Assembly (NCBI GenBank): GCA_964415245.1 | Contig: CAYQAJ010000240.1 | Location: forward strand, 1 to 7,855 | From: CAYQAJ01 sp964415245 | GTDB lineage: Bacteria; Planctomycetota; Planctomycetia; Pirellulales; Pirellulaceae | DNA length: 7,855 bases | Direction of reading: 5' to 3' | Shown: in pieces, positions 1 to 6,162 of the stretch | How positions within the stretch are numbered: position 1 is the first letter of the stretch | Layout: every line of letters starts with the position of its first letter | Made by a program: the position numbers and the translations under genes | Notes under the pieces: generated by a model | Told to the model about the DNA's origin: nothing | What the model saw: only the letters and a program-made list of their open reading frames with translations | The model's database searches: none

Positions 1-10
1 ACGGTTTTTT

Positions 11-48
11 GGATAGGCTCTTACTATCCTTGTTGACGCGGTGTCAAC
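11..48. repeat. Two adjacent small hairpins in the left non-coding flank
   Basis: GGATAG (11-16) pairs with CTATCC (24-29) across a 7-base loop. Two bases later GTTGAC (32-37) pairs with GTCAAC (43-48) across a 5-base loop. GTCAAC recurs at 71-76 and 79-84. The T-run (5-10) lies upstream of the first stem on the plus strand, so this is not a standard plus-strand terminator. It could be a protein-binding site or the remains of a repeat. No gene is visible in 1-338. Confidence 0.3.
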
Positions 49-99
49 AGCAGCAGTTTATCGACATCGCGTCAACAAGTCAACATCGCCGCGAAAAAA

Positions 100-295
100 G
101 TAGCAGGCACGCTCCGCCGTGCCGTCCGCCTGTCAAACCAAAAGACGCCACTTCGGGCTCGGTCGCGGCACGATGGAACGTGCCTACTACTTCGGACGAC
201 GGGCGGAATCTGCCCCCGCTGGCGCTCCCACCCGCCGACGATAGACTGACCGAACTCCGCTACAGGCGGACGGCACGGCGGAGCGTGCCTGCTAC
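100..295. repeat. BIME-like cluster of three REP-type hairpins with GTAG heads
   Basis: A perfect 34-bp inverted repeat links 100-133 with 262-295. Each arm is itself a hairpin. In the left arm a GTAG head (100-103) is followed by CA, then GGCACG (106-111), a 6-base loop, and CGTGCC (118-123). The right arm is the same unit on the minus strand, ending in CTAC (292-295). A third, diverged unit on the minus strand lies between them: GGCACG (167-172), a 6-base loop, CGTGCC (179-184) and a CTAC end (187-190). A GTAG tetranucleotide beside a short palindrome, with units in opposite orientations, is the known hallmark of REP/BIME elements mobilised by RAYT (Y1 tyrosine transposase-like) proteins. 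No RAYT gene is present in the window, so that link is inferred. Confidence 0.7.
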
Positions 296-308
296 GGGAG
301 TTGTCCGG

Positions 309-336
309 CTGAAAACTGAACACCGAAAACGGAACA
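309..336 (+). repeat. Four-unit 7-bp tandem repeat directly before tag
   Basis: Four consecutive heptamers, CTGAAAA, CTGAACA, CCGAAAA and CGGAACA (consensus CYGAAMA), fill 309-336 and end two bases before the tag start codon. They occupy the place of a ribosome binding site, and no strong Shine-Dalgarno sequence is present. The repeat may have spread into the leader. Changes in unit number would alter spacing upstream of the start. Confidence 0.6.
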
Positions 337-338
337 CT

Positions 339-905
339 ATGAAAGAAAAATCCCGCTGCCCTTGGCCCAAAGGCGATCTCTACGTCCAATACCACGACCG
401 GGAGTGGGGCGTACCGCTGCACGACGATCGAGCGCTGTTCGAATCGATCGTTCTCGACGGAGCCCAGGCCGGGCTGAGCTGGTCGACGATCCTCAACAAG
501 CGCGAGAACTACCGGACGGCGTTCGACAACTTCGATCCGGTCAGAGTCGCCCGCTATGGCAAGAGAAAGCGCGACTCGCTATTGGCCAACGCGGGCATCG
601 TCCGCAATCGGCTCAAGATCGACTCGGCCATCGACAACGCCCAGGCGTTTCTCGCCGTGCAGCAGGAGTTCGGCACGTTCGACGCCTACATCTGGAGCTT
701 CGTCGGCGGCAAGCCCGTTCAAAACCACTGGAAAGAAATGAGCCAGGTTCCGGCCCGCACGCCCGAGTCCGACGCCATGAGCAAAGACCTCAAACGCCGC
801 GGCTTTCGCTTCGTAGGGAGCACAATCTGCTACGCCTTCATGCAGGCGGCGGGCATGGTGAATGATCATCTCGTCGGATGTTTTCGACACAAGCAACTTC
901 GCTGA
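339..905 (+). CDS. tag: DNA-3-methyladenine glycosylase I
   Basis: This 188-residue protein excises N3-methyladenine from alkylated DNA, the first step of base excision repair in the cytoplasm. Its length and order of motifs closely match E. coli Tag (187 aa). Visible motifs are YHDREWGVP (18-26), AGLSW (44-48), KRENYR, SFVGGKP, a central LKRRGFRFVGSTICYAFMQA stretch, and NDHLVGC near the C-terminus. Cys7, His19, His177 and Cys181 correspond to the family's zinc-snap ligands. The base-contacting Glu38 of E. coli Tag appears as Asp40, a conservative change. The ATG at 339 was chosen because the conserved sequence starts there and the open frame upstream to position 9 translates REP elements. 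The gene converges on the GH71/99-like gene with only 22 bp between the stops. No co-transcribed partner is visible. The family call is very secure. Confidence 0.96.
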   Translation: MKEKSRCPWPKGDLYVQYHDREWGVPLHDDRALFESIVLDGAQAGLSWSTILNKRENYRTAFDNFDPVRVARYGKRKRDSLLANAGIVRNRLKIDSAIDNAQAFLAVQQEFGTFDAYIWSFVGGKPVQNHWKEMSQVPARTPESDAMSKDLKRRGFRFVGSTICYAFMQAAGMVNDHLVGCFRHKQLR

Positions 906-927
906 ATCGGCACCGGACGCGCTCGAA

Positions 928-2064
928 TCAGCGCTCAATTGGCAACGCCTTCTCGGCCCTTCGCTCGCCGCGGATTACTTGAGTTCCTTCACCGGTGAGC
1001 CGCAGGTACCAGTCGGTTGGTAATCCCTCAAACGTCTGGAATCGGCCTTGGGTCGGCGGCGAGTTCGTCACTTTGAAGATGGCGGTCCCCTCGTCCACCT
1101 CGTCGAACATCGCCACGTACGCCATGTCGATGCCCAACTCCTGGGCCGCCACGAACTGCTCCCAGAAATACTCTCCGCCGCGCCGGGAAATCGTGTGCCG
1201 TTCGGACGCGCGCCCCATCAGGTTCGTCCAGCCGAAGCCCGGGTAGATGACGGGCAAAAACTCCTTGCCGTTCTTNNNNNNNNNNNNNNNNNNNNNNNNN
1301 NNNNNNNNNNNNNNNNNNNNNNNNNNNNNNNNNNNNNNNNNNNNNNNNNNNNNNNNNNNNNNNNNNNNNNNNNNNTGGAGATAGCGGTCGTCGGCCGTAA
1401 TCTTCTCCTCGTCGACCAGCCGTTTCCAGTCGGTTGTGAGCCGATCGTAAATGCGGTCCGCCGACGTGCCCGACATGTCGTAGCACACGGCATATACGCG
1501 CCCCGTTTTCTCGGCCGACGCGCGCACGTTGGCCAGCACCGTGTCGAACGAGGGGTTGCCAACGTTCACCAGAAACCGCTGCACGAACACGCCGTCGATG
1601 CCGTACTGTTGCATCCAGCCGAAGTGCCGCTCGACCGTCTTGGCGTTGGCCGAGCTGAACAGATGCGCCTGGTCGCCGTTCGCGTATGAGAAATCGGGCA
1701 CGGCATACCGCTCGTCGTCGCCGTACTCGCTCATGTCGGGCCACATCTCGAAGGTGAGCGACTCGGGCGAGACGCGCCGCGCATTGCGACTCCAGTGCAT
1801 CCACCCATCGCGAGTCCCATCGCCCACGCAGCGAAACCAGCCCTGGTACCCGCAGATGACCTTGTGGTGCAGCGTCGAAGCATCGACGCGCTCGACGTTC
1901 GATGCATTTTCAGTTTGTTCGTCGGCGTTTGCCACCCTGCTGAGAACAGGGGCTTCTGCGGGAGCTCCCGCGAACCCACTGAACCACAGGAAAACCGCCA
2001 CCAAGCCGACGTGCAATGAGGAGCCGTAGCGGAATGAAGCAGTGCGGTATCGGAATGGGTTCAT
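928..2064 (-). CDS. Secreted glycoside hydrolase family 71/99-like protein (interrupted by assembly gap)
   Basis: The product is probably an exported endo-acting glycosidase with a TIM-barrel fold, related to GH99 endo-alpha-mannosidases. Such proteins are often labelled xylosidase/arabinosidase in databases. A hydrophobic signal segment lies at about residues 17-34, with possible AxA cleavage at 36-38 or 45-47. The barrel begins at HKVICGYQGWF (67-77), followed by GWMHWSR and FGWMQQYGIDGVFVQRF. Near the C-terminus, FDEVDEG (320-326) matches the GH99 NEWxEG motif, so Glu322 and Glu325 occupy the catalytic pair positions. The product is 378 codons long as drawn, but 1276-1375 is a 100-N gap. 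Relatives as I remember them have roughly 80-90 residues between the DDRYL and NGKEFLPVIYPGF motifs, so the true gene is probably longer. GGTGG just before the ATG is a plausible ribosome binding site. The exact substrate cannot be read from sequence. Confidence 0.85.
   Translation of the reverse strand: MNPFRYRTASFRYGSSLHVGLVAVFLWFSGFAGAPAEAPVLSRVANADEQTENASNVERVDASTLHHKVICGYQGWFRCVGDGTRDGWMHWSRNARRVSPESLTFEMWPDMSEYGDDERYAVPDFSYANGDQAHLFSSANAKTVERHFGWMQQYGIDGVFVQRFLVNVGNPSFDTVLANVRASAEKTGRVYAVCYDMSGTSADRIYDRLTTDWKRLVDEEKITADDRYLXXXXXXXXXXXXXXXXXXXXXXXXXXXXXXXXXXKNGKEFLPVIYPGFGWTNLMGRASERHTISRRGGEYFWEQFVAAQELGIDMAYVAMFDEVDEGTAIFKVTNSPPTQGRFQTFEGLPTDWYLRLTGEGTQVIRGERRAEKALPIER
1276..1375. other. 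Assembly gap of 100 N inside the GH71/99-like gene
   Basis: Exactly 100 N, the usual placeholder for a gap of unknown length. The reading frame happens to be kept on both sides. The missing part falls in the middle of the barrel, and comparison with remembered relatives suggests more than 100 bases are missing. Confidence 0.95.
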
Positions 2065-2143
2065 GCCACCAGAGTAATCGAAGCCCCGGCCGAGTGGCAG
2101 CCATCGTGTTGCCGCATGGCACCGATTTGCGCCCCGCCATGCG

Positions 2144-2179
2144 CGTCCATTTCGTCCATATCGTCCAGCTCGTCTATGG
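2144..2179 (+). repeat. Four-unit 9-bp tandem repeat
   Basis: The units are CGTCCATTT, CGTCCATAT, CGTCCAGCT and CGTCTATGG in direct succession. They lie about 80 bp upstream of the GH71/99-like start, in the divergent intergenic region. Degenerate nonamers of this type are, as I recall, common in Pirellulales genomes. No function is evident. They could be a multi-site operator. Confidence 0.6.
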
Positions 2180-2206
2180 CTGTTTCAACCTAAGCGAGGC
2201 TGGCGT

Positions 2207-2331
2207 GCGCTTCGCCGGACAACCGGGTGAACAACGCCGCGTTGCGGCTTTCTTGGGGTTCGTCTTGGGCCGCTCACCCGAAGCGGCGCTTCGCTTGCCC
2301 CGGGCTGGGTGAACAACGCCGCGTTGCGGCT
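2207..2331 (+). repeat. 25-bp direct repeat with embedded palindromes
   Basis: A perfect 25-bp sequence occurs at 2225-2249 and 2307-2331. Each copy contains the 13-bp palindrome CAACGC-C-GCGTTG (2232-2244 and 2314-2326). A third palindrome of the same design, CGAAGCG-G-CGCTTCG, sits between them at 2279-2293. Similarity extends upstream of each copy, starting from GCGCTTCGC at 2207 and 2286, so the full unit is about 43-46 bp with a variable middle. The rest of 2065-2467 holds the 9-bp repeat and promoter elements listed separately, and no gene. Confidence 0.65.
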
Positions 2332-2371
2332 CTCGATGCCGGAGCCCACGCATTCCCAAACTCACGGAAAC

Positions 2372-2400
2372 TTGTGCAACGGGCTGCGAGTGCTCATAAT
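2372..2400 (+). promoter_or_regulatory. Candidate sigma70-type promoter for the oxidoreductase
   Basis: TTGTGC (2372-2377, three of six to TTGACA) and CATAAT (2395-2400, five of six to TATAAT) are separated by 17 bp. The -10 box lies 67 bp before the oxidoreductase ATG and downstream of the repeat cluster. The weak -35 makes this tentative. Confidence 0.3.
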
Positions 2401-2454
2401 GATCGCGCCTCGCAATTCTGTTCCCGCCACCGACCCTGCCTCACTCGGTTGAAT

Positions 2455-2459
2455 AAGGA
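2455..2459 (+). promoter_or_regulatory. Shine-Dalgarno site fixing the oxidoreductase start
   Basis: AAGGA lies 8 bases before the ATG at 2468. This supports that ATG, and so the Tat signal peptide, over the downstream GTG at 2635 that gap-broken gene prediction would pick. Confidence 0.65.
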
Positions 2460-2467
2460 AACCCGCC

Positions 2468-3855
2468 ATGACTAAGAACTTCACTCGCCGCGATTTTCTC
2501 AAAACGAGCGCCGCCGNNNNNNNNNNNNNNNNNNNNNNNNNNNNNNNNNNNNNNNNNNNNNNNNNNNNNNNNNNNNNNNNNNNNNNNNNNNNNNNNNNNN
2601 NNNNNNNNNNNNNNNNACCGCCGTCACGCTTGGCGTGTGGAGCGAAGTGCCGGCGGCCGAGAGCGATTCGCCTTCGGAAAAGCTCAACATCGGTTTCGTG
2701 GGCACGGCCAATCAGGCGCGATTCAGCATCGACAACCTGCGGAGTCAGAATATCGCCGCCGTGTGCGATATCGACGACCGCTATCTGCAAGCTGCCGCCG
2801 GCGACTTCCCCAAGGCTGCCACGTACAACGATTTTCGCCGACTGCTCGACGACAGCAAGTCGCTCGACGCGGTCGTCGTGGCCACGCCCGACCACATTCA
2901 CGCCTTCGCCACGGCCGGGGCGATTCGCCTGGGCAAGCATGTGTACTGCCAGAAGCCGCTCACGCACTCGGTGTCCGAGGCCCGGCTGATCGCCGAACTG
3001 GCTGCCAAGCACAAAGTCGCCACGCAAATGGGCACGCAGATTCACGCCGGCGACAACTATCGCCAGGTGGTCGAGATCATTCAGTCGGGCGCCATCGGCA
3101 AGGTGAACGAGGTGCACGTGTGGGTCGGCAAGGGTTGGGGCGGCGGCGACCGGCCCAAGGAAACGCCCGAGGTGCCGCCGAACATTCACTGGGACTTGTG
3201 GCTGGGCCCCGCGCCGAAGCGGCCGTACCATCCCACGTACCTGCCGGCCAACTGGCGGCGGTGGTGGGACTTCGGCGGCGGCACGATCGCCGACATGGCC
3301 TGCCACTATTCGGACCTGCCGTTCTGGGCGCTGAAGTTGAATCGCCCGACGAGCATCGAAGCCGAAGGTCCGCCGGTGAATCCCGAGACGGCGCCCTTGG
3401 GTCTGACGGTACACTACGAGTATCCGGCCCGCGACGATCAACCGGCGGTGAAGCTCACCTGGTACGACGGCGACCACATTCCGAGCGAGGTGGCGGGCCA
3501 CAAGGTGCCGGGGGCCGGCGTGATGTTCATCGGCGAGCGTGGCGAGATGTTTGCCGACTACGGCTCGTGGCGGCTCTACCCCGAGGCAACTTTCAAGGAC
3601 TACCAGCGGCCGAAGGAAACGATTCCGCGGTCGATCGGCCACCACAACGAATGGGTCAAAGCGTGCAAGGAGGGAACGCCGACCACGTGCCACTTCGGCT
3701 ATTCCGGACCCCTGACCGAGGCCGTGCAGTTGGGCAATGTGGCGTACCGCGTGGGACAGCGGCTGGAGTGGGACGCCGAAACGCTCACCGCCAAGGGTTG
3801 CCCGGAGGCCGAGCAGTACATCCGCCGCGAGTACCGCAAGGGGTGGACGCTGTAG
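2468..3855 (+). CDS. Tat-exported Gfo/Idh/MocA family oxidoreductase (frame broken by assembly gap)
   Basis: An NAD(P)-dependent sugar or inositol-type dehydrogenase of the Gfo/Idh/MocA family, in the Planctomycetota subfamily with a Tat signal. The N-terminus contains TRRDFLK (residues 6-12), a perfect twin-arginine motif, followed by SAA before the gap and TAVTLGV after it, so the protein should be exported folded. Counting from the GTG at 2635, the Rossmann loop IGFVGTANQA is at 19-28, CQKPLTH begins at 105 with Lys107 as the expected catalytic lysine (EKP is read here as QKP), and D220-x3-H224 in GGGTIADMACH gives the second active-site pair. The protein ends REYRKGWTL. Upstream coding (2468-2516) and downstream coding (2617-3855) are in different frames only because 100 N were inserted. 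A true gap of 3n+2 bases restores one gene. It is divergent from the GH71/99-like gene. The substrate is unknown. Confidence 0.92.
2517..2616. other. Assembly gap of 100 N inside the Tat signal peptide
   Basis: The flanking codons, KTSAA before and TAVTLGV after, already make an almost complete Tat hydrophobic region. The real missing sequence may therefore be only a few bases, with length 3n+2 needed to keep the frame. The placeholder splits one gene into two apparent frames. Confidence 0.9.
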
Positions 3856-3863
3856 GAGGAAGG

Positions 3864-4028
3864 CGGAATTCGGAGGTCGGAAGTCGGATACGGCAGGGGT
3901 GTTCCGCGTTGGTTGTTAGTTGCAGGGAGTGGGCAAACACACGGCATCCAGGCCTGACTGTCGATTGCCGATTACGAGCGAACCACAACGAACCACCTTC
4001 AGCCAACAACCGACAACCAACAACTGAC
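3864..4028. repeat. 7-bp repeat tracts in the convergent intergenic region
   Basis: Between the oxidoreductase stop (3855) and the GAP1-like stop (4054) are several heptamer tracts: CGGAATT, CGGAGGT, CGGAAGT, CGGATAC (3864-3891); GTTGGTT, GTTAGTT (3908-3921); CGATTGC, CGATTAC (3962-3975); and CAACAAC, CGACAAC, CAACAAC (4004-4024). The tract at 3908-3922 can pair with 4007-4021 over 15 positions, with 13 Watson-Crick pairs, one G-U and one mismatch. An 8-bp direct repeat CGAACCAC occurs at 3979 and 3989. No U-rich terminator tail and no gene are visible. Confidence 0.6.
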
Positions 4029-4053
4029 GCGCCATCTGAAGCGCCCATTACCG

Positions 4054-4935
4054 CTACGCTTCCACAACTTCCGCAACCAGGTTCTGCAAGTCTTGCAGAC
4101 CGATCGGACCGCTTACCTGTTTGAGCACGGTCGACAGGTCGGCGACGCGGCGCTCGGATAAGAGTTGGGCCACGACGCTCGTCCAGGCGTACCGGTATGC
4201 CCGGTCGTCCAGATCGCCGCGCAAGTCGCACACCTCGCGGCGGCGGTCGCGCGACGGGTGACGCGCGTCGAAATCGAGCGGCAGGGCGACGAGGTCGAAG
4301 GGTCGGCTGAGAGAGTCCTTCAGCCCCGTCGTGAACGACAGCCCGGTGCGGCAGGCGACCGGAAGAACATTCCACAAACCCGCGAACAACCGACTGGCCC
4401 GAAGCGGGGCGACAACGCCCAGTGGCGCTCCCTCCAGCACGGCATCGAGCAGCCCGCACAATGCTCGGCGGCTCGGATCGACCGCCAGCCGCGCGAGCAA
4501 CGACCCGTCGACGGCCGCGGCACGTCCGGGCAAGTGGAAAGGTTCAAGCCGCTCGGGCGTCTCGTCGGCCGAAGGAAGGCGGCCGGTGATCTCGACAGCC
4601 GCGAGCAACCGAAACGGATCATTGGCGAAGCGCGCCAACACCTCGGGCGGTACGAGCAGCATGTGCGTCGCGATTCGCTCGCCGCGGCCGCTCCACTCCG
4701 CTCCGGCGGGCATCGAGCGGCCCATGCAGAACCGGCCGCTGGGCAGCGGGTGGAAGTTGACGCTTACTCCGAGCGGCGTCGGGTCGAGGAGCGAATCGTG
4801 CGCCGGCCCCCACTTCGACAGGGCCCGCGCATCTTCCTTCGATACACCCGGGCTCGTGGCGGCAAGCTGATATCCCTCATTGCGGGCGCTGCGCACCGAA
4901 GTGAAGACGGCCAGTTCAATCAGGGAGTCGTCCAT
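4054..4935 (-). CDS. GTPase-associated protein 1 N-terminal (GAP1-N2-like) protein
   Basis: This 293-residue cytoplasmic protein has no signal peptide or membrane segment. Its N-terminal 100 residues carry ELAVFTSVRSARNEGYQLA, SPGVSKEDARALSKWGPAHD, NFHPLPSGRFCMGRS and a WSGRGERIATHMLLVP stretch. I recognise this pattern from Planctomycetota proteins that carry the GAP1-N2-type domain of GTPase-associated systems. The remaining roughly 190 residues look mainly helical and may be a middle domain; I see no further domain. The ATG at 4935 places the conserved block directly at the N-terminus, although no clear Shine-Dalgarno site precedes it. It lies downstream of the GTPase gene on the same strand, separated by a 318-bp repeat region, so it may have its own promoter. 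The likely partner is the GTPase. No catalytic residues are evident, and the domain name rests on memory. Confidence 0.6.
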   Translation of the reverse strand: MDDSLIELAVFTSVRSARNEGYQLAATSPGVSKEDARALSKWGPAHDSLLDPTPLGVSVNFHPLPSGRFCMGRSMPAGAEWSGRGERIATHMLLVPPEVLARFANDPFRLLAAVEITGRLPSADETPERLEPFHLPGRAAAVDGSLLARLAVDPSRRALCGLLDAVLEGAPLGVVAPLRASRLFAGLWNVLPVACRTGLSFTTGLKDSLSRPFDLVALPLDFDARHPSRDRRREVCDLRGDLDDRAYRYAWTSVVAQLLSERRVADLSTVLKQVSGPIGLQDLQNLVAEVVEA

Positions 4936-4989
4936 TGGTGGTCGTTGCTACGTGGCCGGTCGCTCGCGCCGACGAAACATAACATGGAC

Positions 4990-5215
4990 GAATGACCAAT
5001 GACCAAATCCAAATGACCAATTGTCCTACTCATCGTTGGTCATTGCGTGGTCCGACTTGGCGCGTGCCCGCCCCGACGAAACACGACACCCCGGAATGAC
5101 CAATGACCAAATCCAAATGACCAATGGCTTTCTTCTTCGTCATTGGGATTTGCGACGTGGTGCTTGCCCGCGTTAGCGGGCCCATTGGTCATTTGGATTT
5201 GGTCATTGGTCATTC
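4990..5215. repeat. Three copies of a 32-bp heptamer-based repeat, two forming a 34-bp inverted repeat
   Basis: The 32-bp sequence at 4990-5021 recurs exactly at 5094-5125 (direct) and 5184-5215 (inverted). The last two match over 34 bp (5094-5127 and 5182-5215) across a 54-bp spacer. The unit is built of heptamers: AATGACC, AATGACC, AAATCCA, AATGACC. Upstream of both direct copies is a shared CGACGAAACA, so the repeated block is longer but diverged. The spacer contains a hairpin, GCCCGC-GTTA-GCGGGC (5166-5181). The repeats fill most of the 4936-5253 gap between the GTPase stop and the GAP1-like start. I see no gene here. Confidence 0.85.
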
Positions 5216-5253
5216 GGCTCGCAACGTGTCGTGCAGCGGCGCGTCGTCGCCGC

Positions 5254-6162
5254 TTACCGCACAACCTGGTCAATCAGCCACTCGAAGGGTTCGATGATTC
5301 CACGCGGCTCGATCCGCAGCGGCACCTGCACGCGGCCGCCCAGCTCCGGGCGGTAGGCACAGGCCCCAGCTACGCCCGAGGCGAAATAACGACGTCGCGT
5401 GAGACGCTCCTGGCTGAGCCGCCACAGGCCCGAGGAGTGCGTCTGGGCGTAATGCGCCGGATCGTTAAAGCACTCTTCGCACTGGTCGGCCTTGGTGAGC
5501 ACGAAAGCCACGGGGCGCGCGGGCCAGCCCTTCTTCTTGTCGCCATCCAGCTCGCACAAGTAACTGAGAATCTTCATGGCGAAAAAGTCCTGCGTCTGCT
5601 CGCTCGATTCCAACTGCACCGCATCCAACAGCACCATCGCGCCGCAGCACTTGCTGAAGAACGAACGCAGCGCCGGATACGAACGCGGGTGATCGATCTC
5701 GTGCAGGATCGCCTCGCCCGCCACGTCGGGCACGATCATCTCGATCGGCTTCTTGAACCGTGGCGACTGCACCTGGCAGTGCATCCAGCACCAACGATCG
5801 GCCTCGTTGGGAGTCTTATCCGGAAACTCCGACCGCACGAGCGCCCCCACGGTCGTCTGTTGCAACGTGATCGAGAACGCGCCGCGAGCCAAAAGCTGCA
5901 TGCGATCCGACTGCCGCGAGAGCATGTCGGTGAGCATGCCCAGGTAGACGGTCTTGCCCGAGCCGGACGACCCGACGATCGCCACCATCTTGGGATGCAC
6001 CTTCTGCGCATTGGCCTGATGGGCCAGCGCCATGGGGGCACAGCAGTGGCGGCACAACTCGGCGTCGAAGCTGTTTCCGCCTTCGCAGATGTAGCACGGC
6101 ACTTGCACCGCGTACTGCGCCAGGCGGTACGACTCCATTGGCAGAACGCTACGTTTGCTCAT
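5254..6162 (-). CDS. Zinc-ribbon P-loop GTPase (double-GTPase 2-like)
   Basis: A 302-residue predicted GTPase. An N-terminal zinc ribbon is formed by Cys23-x2-Cys26 and Cys37-x2-Cys40. The GTPase domain follows: Walker A/G1 GSSGSGKT (64-71) after hydrophobic KMVAIV, G3 DVAGE (146-150), a hydrophobic strand AMVLLD (175-180), and G4 TKAD (223-226), with FASGVAGA near 255-270 as a possible G5. No signal peptide or membrane segment is present, so it should be cytoplasmic. I recall the domain as the Double-GTPase 2 type of GTPase-associated systems. Only one GTPase domain is present here. Its ATG overlaps the stop of the upstream FGE-like gene as ATGA (6159-6162), indicating one transcript and translational coupling. 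It probably acts as a nucleotide-dependent switch for its neighbours. GTPase function is secure, and the subfamily less so. Confidence 0.8.
   Translation of the reverse strand: MSKRSVLPMESYRLAQYAVQVPCYICEGGNSFDAELCRHCCAPMALAHQANAQKVHPKMVAIVGSSGSGKTVYLGMLTDMLSRQSDRMQLLARGAFSITLQQTTVGALVRSEFPDKTPNEADRWCWMHCQVQSPRFKKPIEMIVPDVAGEAILHEIDHPRSYPALRSFFSKCCGAMVLLDAVQLESSEQTQDFFAMKILSYLCELDGDKKKGWPARPVAFVLTKADQCEECFNDPAHYAQTHSSGLWRLSQERLTRRRYFASGVAGACAYRPELGGRVQVPLRIEPRGIIEPFEWLIDQVVR

Noticed and set aside
100..295. Insertion sequence or MITE with terminal inverted repeats
   Set aside because: Each arm is its own GTAG-headed hairpin, no target duplication is seen, and a third unit lies inside. A REP/BIME arrangement fits better.
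9..338. Open frame extending tag upstream by 110 codons
   Set aside because: It translates the REP hairpins and heptamer repeats, and the Tag family begins at the ATG at 339.
2362..3693. Long antisense open frame (443 codons) opposite the oxidoreductase
   Set aside because: It is a high-GC shadow frame with Arg/Val/His-rich composition, while the sense strand encodes a clear enzyme.
2637..4124. Plus-strand frame of 495 codons running through the oxidoreductase into the next gene
   Set aside because: It is a +1 shadow of the oxidoreductase that runs through intergenic repeats and has no recognisable domain.
5166..5181. Intrinsic terminator for the GTPase gene
   Set aside because: The GC stem exists, but no U-run follows it on the minus strand.
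4990..5215. CRISPR array
   Set aside because: There are only three repeats, one of them inverted, with spacings of 72 and 58 bp, and no cas genes.
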